Shown here: positions 1 to 10,736 of the stretch, in pieces
How positions within the stretch are numbered: the first letter of the stretch is position 1
Layout of the letters: each line of letters starts with the position of its first letter
Source of the DNA: Agrocybe praecox
Taxonomy: Eukaryota > Basidiomycota > Agaricomycetes > Agaricales > Agrocybaceae
Reading direction: 5' to 3'
Length of the DNA stretch: 30,363 bases
NCBI GenBank assembly: GCA_964017145.1
Contig: CAXHKQ010000261.1
Span: 1 to 30,363 of the forward strand
The notes under the pieces: model-generated
What the model was told of the DNA's origin: nothing
Database searches by the model: none
What the model saw: the letters and a program-made list of their open reading frames with translations, nothing else
Translations under genes and position numbers: made by a program

Positions 1-355
1 ATACAGGGCTTATATACACTTGAAGAACAATGTATTGGGCCTTTATGTCGAGTCTACGGCAAATGGCGGTGTCTAATCATCGCTACTTGATCATTCTTAA
101 AATAACTTACTGAACCGACATATTTCCGCGGTTTTTTCGACGCCTAAATTCATTAATTACTATTCTACTAATTTACATGAGGGTACATAAGTGCTACGGT
201 GCCTCAGAGATGAGAAACGCAAAGTGATCAAAAAAACTCGCTGCATGGGATTTTTTGTGCAAACGGAGCACCATACGGCAACTTCCGTAATGCACATAAG
301 AATGTATGTATTGTTGAATTTGTATCATGATCCTTACTCACTTCTGGCTGCTCAG
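1..355. other. No recognisable gene; possible upstream remnant of the oxygenase pseudogene
   Basis: An open frame runs through 191-355 into the oxygenase relic, but its residues before 356 do not resemble that family. A CAG at 353-355 looks like a splice acceptor, so this stretch is best read as intron or decayed sequence. I see no RNA gene or repeat in it. Confidence 0.4.
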
Positions 356-709
356 TCCGACGATTTCTCTGACCCTAACACCATTAACCCGCGTCGCCCA
401 GCTTGCTTGTACGACACCATCAACGGCACTGGCTTCCATCTCTGCATTGGCGTAAACTACGCACAGAAGAGTATTGTCGAGGCCATTAAGGTCGTTTTTC
501 GGCCTCAAGAACGTCCGTCGCACGCCTGGAGATGTGGGTAATTTAAAGAGGATAACAGAGATTGTTCATGAAGCAGAGACAGACAGCTTCGTTCAGCGTA
601 ATGGGACTGTTACCCCATGGCCCGACTCGATGCACATTGTGGTAAGTTTCTTGTTTGGGGATAATCGGCCATTTTTTGACACTTATTCTCTTAACAGTTT
701 GACGTTTGA
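356..709 (+). pseudogene. 3' end of a fatty-acid dioxygenase (Ppo / linoleate diol synthase type), frameshifted relic
   Basis: The intact family makes oxylipins from linoleate using an N-terminal haem peroxidase domain and a C-terminal P450-like domain. Only the C-terminal end is here. After the acceptor at 354-355 the frame reads FSDPNTINPRRP, then NGTGFHLCIGVNYAQ, which resembles the P450 haem-thiolate loop with its cysteine. Near 490 the frame breaks. KVVF in one frame should be followed by GLKNVRRTPGD, but that lies in another frame because the T run at about 491-495 seems one base too long. The frame goes on to NGTVTPWPDSMHIV. An intron at 642-697 (GTAAGT...AACAG) leads to a last exon FDV and TGA at 707-709, the usual short tail. 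The catalytic peroxidase part is absent from the window. Family assignment is from memory of conserved motifs. Confidence 0.6.
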
Positions 710-1705
710 AAGATTATCAAGCAGCAGCCGATTGGTCTAATGGACTCTATTTTTACATTTTATACACTCATGGTTAGCTCTCACCTTATGAAATTTATGT
801 CGACTGTTTTTCCCTTGGTCAATTATGCTTGAACTCCCAGATACATAGTACACCCTGTTCACTTGTCTCTAAGTTGACTGAGTGATGTTGCTTGTGATCG
901 CCGGTTTCACGTCGTGCCCGAAATCTTGAAAACTGTATAGAATTTCTCATTGTTTACTATGCTTATTATTGGAGGGACCTTGGGCATACAACCTATTCTA
1001 TTATACCAACATTCGGAGAATCCATCCTGAAAGACTGCCATATAATACCCAGAGAGGCATCGTCAATGTTGAAAAATTCTCCAGGGGCCGAGACAAAGAA
1101 ATGCTCCAAGAATCCAGTGCGAGCACAGGAGTGAACACTGATCGTGTACGGATTAGCCGGAGATGAACACTGTTAGAAAGAGTAAAGAACAAGACGTACG
1201 TGGATAAGAAACATACAAAACCAGGTGCACACTCAATACTTCTCACGTTTCCTACAAGAAATTGATTCGGTCCCGAGAAGTCGGTTCATCCTGCTGAGGC
1301 AGGTGTAGCCGCAATAGTAATGCAAGACCCAGTTAGATTTGCGCCATCGCAGAGTGTAGCATGCCCAAATGAACTGGTCTGTCGTTCGAGCTAGGGTGAT
1401 AACACAGTTAAAAACAACCTGCCGATGTGGGGTTATACAGGCTAGCAAGACTCACCACCTTATTGCCAACTCTTTGGGATATAGATGGTGCTGGAACCGC
1501 CCATGAAAGACGCATGACAAAAACAATCATGGTGATAATTAAATAGTTGAGAGTGGGAGTGTGGCTATTCATCGCGTTCTGACGCTTCCAGGGAGAGGCT
1601 CTTCTGGATTAAGTCCTGGGCTACAGTAAACCTGTCGGAGTCACTGGGCCTTTATATATATGCAAGACAAACGGCGCATAACTTACATGAGCGCAGTGAG
1701 TCAAA
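710..1705. other. Gene-free interval
   Basis: Only short open frames (65-81 codons) occur here, on both strands, with no recognisable motif, good splice pattern or family resemblance. The base composition is ordinary and I see no clear repeat. Confidence 0.5.
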
Positions 1706-1843
1706 ATGGTACCTGGTAACTGCCATCAGTGTTCCTCAGGTACCATAGCCTATCAAGTTGGAATACTTGATCCGGCTATTATTGACTTAGATCAACTTGA
1801 GTGTAGCAAATACCACAGGTCTGATTATGCAGTCGGACCTGTG
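1706..1843. repeat. Cluster of three short perfect inverted repeats
   Basis: Three consecutive hairpin-capable inverted repeats lie within 140 bp. ATGGTACCTG (1706-1715) pairs with CAGGTACCAT (1737-1746). TCAAGTTG (1753-1760) pairs with CAACTTGA (1793-1800). CACAGGTC (1814-1821) pairs with GACCTGTG (1836-1843). They directly adjoin the TAACCCATA-rich tail of the SINE-like repeat. Function unknown; they could be part of a repeat element's end. Confidence 0.5.
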
Positions 1844-1844
1844 A

Positions 1845-2210
1845 TAACCCATAACTGTGATAACCCATAACCTATAATAACCCATAGCTCAGCCATTCCA
1901 CCAAGTCGGTGGCGGGGAAATGCATACCATAACCCATAGTCCTCCATAACCCATACCCCATACCCCTCTGCTGGAAAAACCCATAGGTTTGACCCCTATA
2001 TAAAGCCGAATAAGAACTGTGCGCCCGTCCTGGGTCTGGGGGGCAGGTGTGCTGGTCATGTGCAGCTTTCTGGGCCGAAACGGATACATCCAGCAAGGGC
2101 ATAGGGGCCGTCACTTCGACTGACACGGCTCCTACCCAACCAAGTTGCCACCTCCGCTCGATCGCACAATGACGACCACCGGTCGTCCCACTGAGCTAGC
2201 GCACCGGCCC
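1845..2210 (-). repeat. tRNA-headed SINE-like repeat with a TTATGGG-type tail
   Basis: Read on the minus strand from about 2210, the sequence carries TAGCTCAGTGGG, a perfect match to the Pol III A-box consensus TRGCNNAGYNGG. A weak B-box-like GATCGAGC follows about 35 bases on, near normal tRNA spacing. Between them ACGACC/GGTCGT can form an anticodon-like stem. The far end (1845-1990) has at least seven loosely spaced copies of TATGGGTTAT, which would form a simple-repeat tail. No coding capacity. The B box is poor and no target duplication was confirmed, so this is a suggestion, not a proven SINE. Confidence 0.4.
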
Positions 2211-2232
2211 TTCCCATTCCGTTTCTTCGTCC

Positions 2233-2264
2233 CAGAGCATGCTTGCTATGCTCTGCGTTTTTTT
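2233..2264. other. 8-bp hairpin followed by a T tract
   Basis: CAGAGCAT (2233-2240) pairs with ATGCTCTG (2248-2255) across a 7-base loop, and seven Ts follow at 2258-2264. It looks like a bacterial intrinsic terminator, but the window is fungal, so that reading does not apply. It lies just beyond the head of the SINE-like repeat. Confidence 0.4.
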
Positions 2265-2388
2265 ACCATGTATTTAGTTATTTTAATGCAACATTTTTAC
2301 CATTCCGGCTGTTAAATATTTGAGAATGAGGAGATGTACTTAGATACTTTCAATGCCCCTCTAAGTCAGTAACTCAAGGTCGTGCCTT

Positions 2389-2838
2389 GTGGCTGTACAC
2401 GGGACGCGTCTCCGTACAGAACGATCGCGACTTGCCTCACTTCCTCTGCGTGTTCGGGTCAAGGCAGATTGGCCTATCCCAACGCCAGACGGGTGTAATC
2501 TTCCTGATGGGATGAGTGCCATTCGCGTTCGGCTTTTCATGTCCTTTGAGCACAATGGCATCGAATATCCATGTGCTCTTGTTGAGTGGTTTAAAAAGGT
2601 GAGAAGATCGCCTGATGAAGAGACAGGAATGTGGGTGGTCAAGTCGGAGATGGATGGTCAAAAAACGGCTGGTTACCGTTGTCCATCTTCACACTTTCTT
2701 TAGAGGTGCCCACCTTATTCCAGTTTATGGACGTCAGTATTTACCAGTTGGTTTTTACATACCTGGTCTCTATACGCATTTGAAGCCTTTCATGTAAACA
2801 AGTATGCAGATCATCACGCAAATGAGATAGCTTTTTAA
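2389..2838 (+). pseudogene. Relic of a basidiomycete DDE-type transposase C-terminus
   Basis: Pieces in shifting frames resemble the C-terminal region found in large basidiomycete transposases of the CACTA/Plavaka/KDZ groups. Frame 1 reads VRVKADWPIP, PDGCNLPDGMSAIRV, YPCALVEWF and DEETGMWVV (about 2450-2640). After an A6 run near 2659-2665 the frame changes to VVHLHTFFRGAHLIPVYG. Near 2770 it returns to frame 1 for FEAFHVNKYADHHANEIAF and a TAA at 2836-2838. Both breaks look like small insertions. The order of motifs is preserved, so this is one decayed reading frame. It is not the C-terminus of the Plavaka transposase further right, which ends differently. The superfamily label is from memory. 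Confidence 0.5.
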
Positions 2839-3284
2839 CTACTTGAACTCAACATGAAGGTTTCCGTGCTTATCTGGGCCATCTGGGATACATGTTGAAT
2901 ATTCTGGCAGGCGTTCTTTTTGTGCCAGAAATTAAGATTTATGGCGGAAATGGGATTTATGGGACAGCTGGCGACATTGTGCCAGACGAGCCAGCATTGC
3001 CAGCCATGCCAGTCACCGCCAGACGGCTGCAATCTTGCTGATGGAGTGGGCCACTATAGAGCACATGGATGTTTTCTTTGTAAATTTAGATGCTCAGGAC
3101 GACTCTGAAGATGAGGGCGAGTAAAACAAAGGAATAACCCATTCATATGGGACACTAACTCATCCAGATATTCCATACACAGTTAATCGGCTCGCACCAT
3201 TTACCCATAAGCCTCAGACAATGGAGAGGCAGCATTGCTTGGAGTTCTAAGAAAAAGACTACTGTTGCACTATATAACAACCAA
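2839..3284. other. Gene-free interval downstream of the CRN gene
   Basis: Sequence at 3021-3060 partly repeats 2481-2520: both encode PDGCNL-x-DG. This suggests a second, more decayed transposase fragment. A short acidic frame (about 3043-3123, ending DDSEDEGE and TAA) follows. GCCAG is frequent around 2907-3025. Nothing else was recognised. Confidence 0.35.
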
Positions 3285-5664
3285 CTAAGGAAACATGTCT
3301 TCAAGCATCATAATATCGTGCTTAGGGAGAATAGTCACGCCATAAACAACATCTGCAGGTCGTCCAAGGACGGGATCTGTGTTTATAAATGCTGGATACT
3401 CTACCTGCTCCGCCAATCCCGCCCAATCAAAATCAATGAGCATGAATGCTAGCCCATCGGTCCTTTTCTTCTTTACCATAATATTTGTGCTGCGAAGATC
3501 ACCATGAACCATACCTTCCCGATGGAGATCGACAATGGCAGCACGGATTATTTCCTTCCATCCATCTTGGTAGTCAGTCGCATGAGCCAGGGTTATCCAT
3601 GATTCATCTAGAAGTTCCATAACGACCATAAACCACCCCCCAGAGAGCGCCTCAAATCCGATCAATTTGGGCGCAAACCCTTTTTTTGCGCACCAAATAT
3701 GAACGTCTTTTCCATATCTGTGTACAAATTTGATGCAGATAGGCTTGTTTGTCTGACATTTAAAAAGGAAGCTCCTGTCCTCGAGCTCCGCATCATAGGT
3801 GAACGATAATGGCTGATCCACGTCAAGAGGAGTGAAGTTGGTCGGGTATGGGAAGATCCGAGATGGCGGTGAAGGGGGAACTTCCAGGGATGATGGTGAT
3901 GGAGATGTATGTTTGGACAAGCGTTGGCTAGGGGTTGCAGAATCGGGAGAAGACTTCACAACAGGGCCCGCCTCAGAGTAACGATCAACCAAAGCGTCCA
4001 TGGCTATCTTCAAAGCAGTGAGATGACGAGCAAGAACGTGATATGCCTCTTCGTTAGAATCATGAAAATCAAGGGCAACGGAAGAAAATGTTTCCATAGT
4101 ACAGCGGTCAGTCAATACACTGCCCGCGAAGGCAAGCCGCGGTCCTAAATCCAAGTTAGATAACGAAAAGGCCAAAAAATGAGGTAAGGGGCTTACCAGC
4201 GAGTGTGATGATCAAGCACGAGTGAATTGAAGAGTCGTCTTTCCACAGTTCGTACTGCTGAGTAAAGATGTCGTAATATAGAAGTGCCTGGAGGGAAGGT
4301 TCTGCACCTGACGAGCCAATCTCGTTCTTCAGCTCTAATATGATCACCGGGTGAGAATTGCAGAGAGTATGGCCATCCGTTGAACTCTTCGAACCAGCAA
4401 TAGGCCCTGCTTTGATCTCAAAACCACAGATCTCCAGGATTTCACGCAGCGCGTGGCCACGCCTTGCCTCATCGGGGTAAAACTTGTTCATTTCCATTTT
4501 CAGCTTCCGGGCGCATTCATAGGCTCTTCCCGTCGGTTTGACCGTTCGACAATCGTCAGTGAATTTCGCGAAAACCGGATCAAGTAGCATCAAAGGAAGA
4601 TTGGATTCCCGGTTCGGAGGACGAGTGCAAGCAAAATAGGCCTGTTGATCCTCTTGGATTTTTGCGAATTCCGTCGGCTTGGCTAGCGAAGAAGGTGGGC
4701 CGCCTTTCAAGTTCCTTTTCATGAAAGCAGTTTCTCGTGCCGCCCGCAAAGGAGAGAGAATATCTAAGAGCAATTCAAAAAGGAAGGTGTATAAGTCGAA
4801 TGATATGTCGAAGACGGAAGCAGGGGCAATGAGAGCGTAAAATGCTAGAACCTAGGAGAACAGCCGAGAATGTATAGAAAGTAGTGAAGGAAAGCGAAAC
4901 AAGAAGAGAGCAAGATTCCGACGAAAAATAAAGTGCTCACCTTCGGACACGCGCATGACAACTACGTGGACACGTCTACTAAGGAGGGAACCCGGGAAGA
5001 CCTCCGACAACTCTTCGAGTGGTGGCAAACATTGATCGTCGAGGAAGTCGAGCTTGGCGATGCACTCTTTGAAGTTCGAATCCACGGGGACCGACGTACT
5101 CCAGAGCCGAAGTGTGTCTGCGTCGACTTGTTGGAACGTGGAGTTCTTCTTTGCTTTAATGGCTTCCTTGAGGGCGCTAACGGTCTTTGTAGCTGGAAGT
5201 TCGACCTGGAAGATTTGATTGGGATCATCGCCTAGGACGTAGCAGTTGAGAGCGAGGATCAGAGGTTCATGCAGTTCCGGACGGATAACTTGAAGAAATA
5301 TAAACAAATGTGAAGATGGAGCACTTCACCACTTACCGACAGATGGCGGTTTTATAACTAGATGGACACGTCTACTAAGGAGGGAACCCGGGAAGACCTC
5401 CGACAACTCTTCGAGTGGTGGCAAACATTGATCGTCGAGGAAGTCGAGCTTGGCGATGCACTCTTTGAAGTTCGAATCCACGGGGACCGACGTACTCCAG
5501 AGCCGAAGTGTGTCTGCGTCGACTTGTTGGAACGTGGAATTCTTCTTTGCTTTAATGACTTCCTTGAGGGCGCTAACGGTCTTTGTAGCTGGAAGTTCGA
5601 CCTGGAAGATTTGATTGGGATCATCGCCTAGGACGTAGCAGTTGAGAGTGAGAGTGGCCGACAT
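3285..5664 (-). CDS. Crinkler (CRN) family protein: two tandem headers, REase-like domain, protein-kinase-like domain
   Basis: Four exons: 5664-5337, 5288-4941, 4844-4197 and 4144-3285. Introns of 48, 96 and 52 bp all split codons after base 1, giving about 727 residues. Residues 1-109 and 110-225 are two copies of the CRN ubiquitin-like header (LNCYVLGDDPNQIFQ near the start, RLWSTSVP in the middle). Residues about 280-441 form a PD-(D/E)XK nuclease-like domain with the signature VIILELKNEIGSSGAEPSLQ (ELK at 396-398). After a Ser/Pro-rich linker (about 498-539) comes a kinase-like domain: Lys in CIKF (about 580), catalytic loop HGDLRSTN (655-662) and IDFD (678-681). I know this architecture from agaricomycete CRNs, which are proposed to act in nuclei as effectors or in conflict. 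I infer nothing about the target here. The start at 5664 is chosen because the header begins there; an ATG at 5739 would add 25 residues. Intron 2 could instead end at 4764, in frame, removing a hydrophobic 27-residue stretch. No stop or frameshift was seen. Confidence 0.8.
4965..5652 (-). repeat. Tandem duplication of the CRN header exon
   Basis: Bases 4965-5256 and 5361-5652 are direct repeats with a 396-bp period, differing at only about two of roughly 290 positions. The last 20 or so bases of each exon before its splice donor, and the bases before the shared CTCTCAACTGC, are clearly different although their lengths match. The boundary between near identity and divergence is abrupt, which suggests gene conversion, or a very recent copy joined to older flanks. 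Confidence 0.9.
5289..5336 (-). other. Intron 1 of the CRN gene, between the two headers
   Basis: The donor is GTAAGT after CTGTCG; the acceptor is TTCAAG. The 48-bp length is typical of basidiomycetes. Removing it joins the two header exons in frame. If it were retained, translation would stop four codons later, giving a single-header product of about 112 residues. Confidence 0.75.
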
Positions 5665-5778
5665 GGGAGTCAAGGTGGTTGCCCCGCAGACGAATCGCGA
5701 ATCAGAACTGGCCCAGAGGCTGGTACCAAACAAAGCCAATGTTCATACGGTCACGTGTACGATGTGATGTGTCCCTTA

Positions 5779-5885
5779 CACGGCGGGCAATCGGCTGTTC
5801 ATTTCCGTTTCCGGGGCTAATGTTCATTACGGTGTTCATTTTTATGCGTGCGCGTGGCGCGGCGTGACTTTATGTCACACCCGAA
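5779..5885 (+). repeat. Left terminal inverted repeat of the Plavaka element
   Basis: It reads inward from CACGGCGGGCAAT, with repeated TGTTCATT motifs and a final GTGACTTTATGTCACAC block. It matches the right end read on the opposite strand, with gaps and scattered differences. Confidence 0.7.
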
Positions 5886-6217
5886 TTATCGCTGCCGCGC
5901 GTCGAGTCAGGTTACGTTGGTCGCCATTTCACCCCAACAATTATTCTCCCTTTGAGCTCAAATCACTCGTGTTTACCCTATCATTATTGCGGTTGATGTG
6001 CCATACGATTTTTTCCAATAAATATACCTCACTTTACTCACTTTATAACTGAATCCCGCTGTGCTCTTCAGCAGAGGCTGCAATGCAAGCCAGCCCTTGG
6101 CTGTCCCGAAAAAGTCAAATTGGAAATTGCTTCAAGGTCGCTAGTGAAGTCCACCGGGAGTAATATGCACGCAAGTTCTTTTTCTTTCCAACTTCCGCAA
6201 GCTCCTTACATTGCAAG

Positions 6218-8241
6218 ATGCACAGGTATCCACCTACAAGCCCAACGAGTGCTAGAACTGCACAAGAACACGTTGGGCAACCAGTATACGATCCATGGTT
6301 GGCCCAGCATTATGATAACATATTGCAGGCCCAGATAAGACAGAAGGAACTGGAGTTCGAAGATGAGCTCAAGCGCCGTGAGGCTCGATGGGAAGCAGTG
6401 CACAACGAGACACGCCGCGAGCAGGCTGAGTTGCAAGCACAAATGCAGGCATTAATTAGTCGCCTGTCATTGGGACAGCAACCTATTCCGTGAGTGCTGA
6501 TTGCGATGCCATATCCGCCTTGTACTCAAGTTGATATACAGTGCTGGTGATAACGTCTCGAGTCCCGAAATGAGTGGCAGCCCTCTGGATGGAATGAACG
6601 TGTCGCAACCACTTCCTCAAGCTCTTCCCCAGCCTTCTACGCCCTCAAGAACTTCAAAGCATGGAGAGGGTGCACCGGCACCTGCAACCCCCACCCCATC
6701 CCGTACAAAATCGACCCCGGCACCTGAACCGCTGAATTCCGCTGGAAGAAACCTTCGTTCAGCAACGAAGAGATCCACACAGCCGTCAACCCCGCCTGCG
6801 TCACAGGGGCCTGCACAGAGAAAATGGCAAGGCAATTCATCAACTCCCTCAACACCTACCAAATCGGCGTCAAAGACCGCACGGAAATCGTCCGAGACGA
6901 AGAAAGCTCCGAGCCAGATTTATCGACTTCTAATGTCTGAAGTTCCAGCTGGTGCAAAAGGCCTCAAAGTATGTCGTGTTCTCCCTATTACATATTTTTT
7001 CTGCAACTTATCCACTTATCCTTAAGGCTGCGCTCATGTTTCACATCCGCATACTTTCAGGCTTGCTAGACACCCATAATGCCCCCGCCGATCCTCCTGA
7101 AAAGCTTTTGAGGGTGTTTCAAGCACGTTTCTCTGACGACGATGACCTGGCACAGTGTCTTCAAAGCGGGGATTCTCTTATCTCTCCTTCACTTGTCAAA
7201 GTTGCGTCCACAGTGTCAATGACGGATCGAGGTCAAATCAAGCGGCGTGCCCTTAGCGTAGAAGAAGGCATTCTTTCTCATATGCAGGCTTGTCTTGCAA
7301 AGTTCGGCCTCACTGTATGGTGCCCAGATCATCGCCAGTCCCCTTACTCCATGTACAACTCAGCGTGTCGCATTATATGCATTGACACATTCAAGCAAGC
7401 TATAATTGCGGGTCACTATGGCGAGTTTAGCCCGAAGAGGTCTTTCCTGTCAGATATGGACCTTCTTATCAAGCTATATGACCACATCGTCCATCACTAC
7501 TTCTTCAACAACTATAAGAAGAACAGCCGACTTCCTGGCAGTGTTGAAACGACTTGAAAAGCGACTCCAGTATACCGCAACCGCGATCGGGTGAGTTTCT
7601 ATTATTGGTACATGTGAATTGTGCCTTATCTTTCTTTTCAGCTTTGTGAAAGTCGCAAAACATTTCTCATCGAAGGCGGCTATCCTAGTCGCTATCTTGA
7701 TATGATTGATACGAAGTCGACCTCAGATGACGAGGACAGTGGTTTGAAGGACGAAAAAGGCAATCCTATCTTCTGGATTAGACGCCGCCCAGAGCGTTCA
7801 CCGGAGGCAGAACTTTTTATTCGGCTTCTTGATATTGTGCGTAAAACGACTGTCGAAGTCTTGGGAAAGCGATGGTCGGAGCGCATCCGGGTGATACCTC
7901 ACGATCGCCCCCAAGAAGATAGCCGTTTTCGCGCAATTGCTCTAAATCAACCTATCAACTATTTCCTTCCGTCTTTCTTCAACTCGTTGCCACAAAACAT
8001 ACGCCAAAAGATCTTTAACAACAAGATTGTTTTACTTCCCGATGTCAGCCAAAGTTTCATGGGACCGCCTGACGATATGCTCAATGATGAAGCTTTTATG
8101 AAGAAATATGGTGACTCGGTTCTTTCAAGATATAGATTGGATGATCTCGATGATGAAGACGACAAGGAATATGAATATATGGATGATAGTATTTTGGATG
8201 ATGAAGACGAAGAAATGGAGGATTTAGATTATGAAGACTAA
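6218..8241 (+). pseudogene. Plavaka-associated accessory protein of unknown function, one in-frame stop
   Basis: Exons 6218-6489, 6542-6968, 7027-7590 and 7642-8241 splice in phase to 621 codons. Introns are 52, 58 and 51 bp with GT-AG ends. Residues about 30-85 are a charged helix or coiled coil (KELEFEDELKRREARWE). Residues about 95-215 are Ser/Pro/Thr-rich and basic. The C-terminal half is a folded-looking domain (ALMFHIRILSGLL, YNSACRIICIDTFKQ, RSPEAELFIRLLD), ending in a very acidic tail with YEDD-like runs. I recall similar proteins beside Plavaka transposases in basidiomycetes, but none with a known activity. A TGA at 7555-7557 (codon about 410) interrupts an otherwise consistent frame that continues ATPVYRNRDRLCESRKTF. 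A partner in transposition is possible but is only inference. Confidence 0.65.
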
Positions 8242-10736
8242 TTATCGATTACGATGTAAGCTATCTATTAAAACAATTGTTGGTTTCTGAATACCATAAG
8301 TTCCCGGAGGTCGCAAGTAAGATGCTATGTGCCCGATAATTTGATTTTTTGAATAACCATAATCTTCTGATTTTCGGTAGTGGTGTTCCCGTAAACGACC
8401 GAACACGCAAATCCAGGGAGTGTCTGGTAAGGATGCAAGTTGTTATCCACGTTCGAGAGTGGATTATAAAGCAAGACCTCCACAAATGTCTCTAGCTTAT
8501 CTTCCTCGACCATTACATCCCAAATAGAGTTAATGGTTCCAAACTCTTTCGTTCCACCTGGAGTGCGGAAGGATATTGAGCTATTCCCAACGTGATATAA
8601 TGAAGTTGAATAATTTCGCTTTTGCCATGTCAAATGATTGATTTTGGTACCATATAAAGGTAGGACGTTGGCGTCTTCTGGATGTGGAAGTAAGCTGGCG
8701 TGTCGGTAAAATATCGGAAAGTGTGTGTTAATATAATCTAAAATGAGTTGGTAAAGTAACGGTGGAATTTTTGTTCTTTTGCGAGAATTGGAGGCAAGTG
8801 GAGGAGCCTGGGTTGGTAATCCTTGCATGAGTAAAAGTGCTTTTGAAAAAAGTCCTGAAGATGGGCATGAATTTTTCATAAATGCCATTAACCGTCCACG
8901 TCGACAAATTTGGCGCAACATTGTAAAGTCCAATTCCCCTAAAATTATGAAAATCAGATGCGAAGAATTTTGAGATTATATGATATTTGATCCATATATG
9001 TACACATATGATTATTGGTTTTTATTTTTTGAAGTAAACCATTTTGTTGTTCGTAAAGAAATTCGCTAAGCCGTATAAGTGGTCCCCAGAATTTCATAAG
9101 AGCAGCGTTGTGCATTGCATAGTGATGATTTGGACGAGATCCAACGTTGGGAAATAGTTGAGCAGAAGATTGTCGATATATAACATAATGGGCCAGGTAT
9201 TTATCAGGATCACCAGGAATAACAGAATATGAGCAGACAATATTTGTGCAGAGAACAAGTTCATGAAAATTTGAGAGAAGTGCCTTTTCCCTAGGCTTTG
9301 ACATCGCCCATATTTCTGGAAGAACAAGGGGAAGAAAGACAGAAAATAAGGTCAACCAGTGGTCGGCCTTCAGTTTTCCGTGTGATTTATTGCCTAGATT
9401 TGTTGGTGGTCGCTCCATCCAACTTGGAATGACCGCGTCAGAAAGACAAGAATGAATTTGAGCCAATTGAGCCTCGTCAAAAATGCATGCTGCATTCCAG
9501 TCAAGATTGGCTTCACTTTCCATATCTGAGTCGGATTCATCGCCTGGACAGAAATCGTCTGTGTCTGCCATAGAATCTTCATCTTCGTTATAAGGGAGTA
9601 CAAATGACACGTCCGCATGGACACGTTTGGAATAAGTGGGTTGATCATTCCATTTCTCGCTTTCTTCATGAAGTGCGGTGATTTCTTCATTGAGTATATC
9701 CATGTCAATCTCCATTGGGGAAGGGAAATCCAACGTATCTTCAGATAAATCCATATCAGTGATGGTATTCTCAACTTTGGCTGCAGCTCCGAGTCCCCAC
9801 TTCACCCGACAATGATGCTGCAGTACTCCCTCGATCCAATTATGCATCAAACCAAGCATGGTATGGCCAACAGGGTCTCGATAGTGAAGTCGGTGAAGAG
9901 AAGACCAGCGAACACCATGCGAAGGAAAAATTTCATTTCTCTTTTTCTTGGTAGTTGCGCGACGCCAGTCTTCTCCAGCTGCCAGAACCTCAATCCCATG
10001 ACGAAGGACCCATTCTTCATGGCTAAGATCTTCAATATCATTTTTGTGTAACTTGCAAAATGAACATATGTGATTGGAGCTAACTCCGGCAAATCCGAGA
10101 GCTTTCCGCATAGCTAATAAATCCCCAATCGCAACGAGAATCGCAACTCGGATAAAATAACCTTCAATGGGATGCTGAAAAGTTTGAATCACCTTCCCAA
10201 TCCACATAGCTAACAGCTGCTTTATGATTGGATCGGAAACGGCGTTAATCGTGGTCATTGATGGTTCTGTAGGTGGCGGAGTAATACCAGCAAAAAAGAT
10301 ATTTTCCAGCAAATGTTGCAGTTCATGGGGGAGGTTCAGACAGAAGAAGATGATTGCACCACACGAGGCACTTTTTCCTGCAATTTTGTTTGTGAAAGGA
10401 TTGAACCAGTCGATGTAGTAGCTGAAGGTGAGGTTGCCCCTTGTCCGTGTAAAGTCTCCAAGGCTGCTCCATGCTGGACTATCCCAGCCACCGCGCATAG
10501 TCCCATCGGATGGTTGCTTGTGTTCGTACGATTTATTGATGAGATCTTCAATCCCAGGGCGACCCAAGAAATACCGTAGCCACGACTCGAAATCCTGGGT
10601 ACTATACAATCGACGGGGCACACGTTTCGGTCCCGCACGAGTAGCGCGTGTTGCCCAGAGCTCCTCACCACATATTTTACTCCTTGGTGTTTCCCGAAAG
10701 GTACATGTTTGAGGCATCGATTCAAGTGAATAACGG

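Noticed and set aside
969..1448. Open frames of 65-81 codons on both strands
   Set aside because: They are short, mutually overlapping, and without motifs or splice context.
2233..2264. Hairpin plus T tract as an intrinsic transcription terminator
   Set aside because: Intrinsic termination of this kind is bacterial; the window has spliced fungal genes. Listed only as a structural feature.
4933..5631. Open frames on the plus strand opposite the CRN header exons (89-100 codons)
   Set aside because: They exist because the header codons leave the antisense frame open, in both copies alike. They have no family resemblance and no start or splice support.
7541..7570. A 30-base GT-AG segment that would remove the in-frame TGA
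   Set aside because: It keeps frame, but 30 bases is below the usable intron size seen elsewhere in the window (48 bp or more). A nonsense change is the simpler reading.
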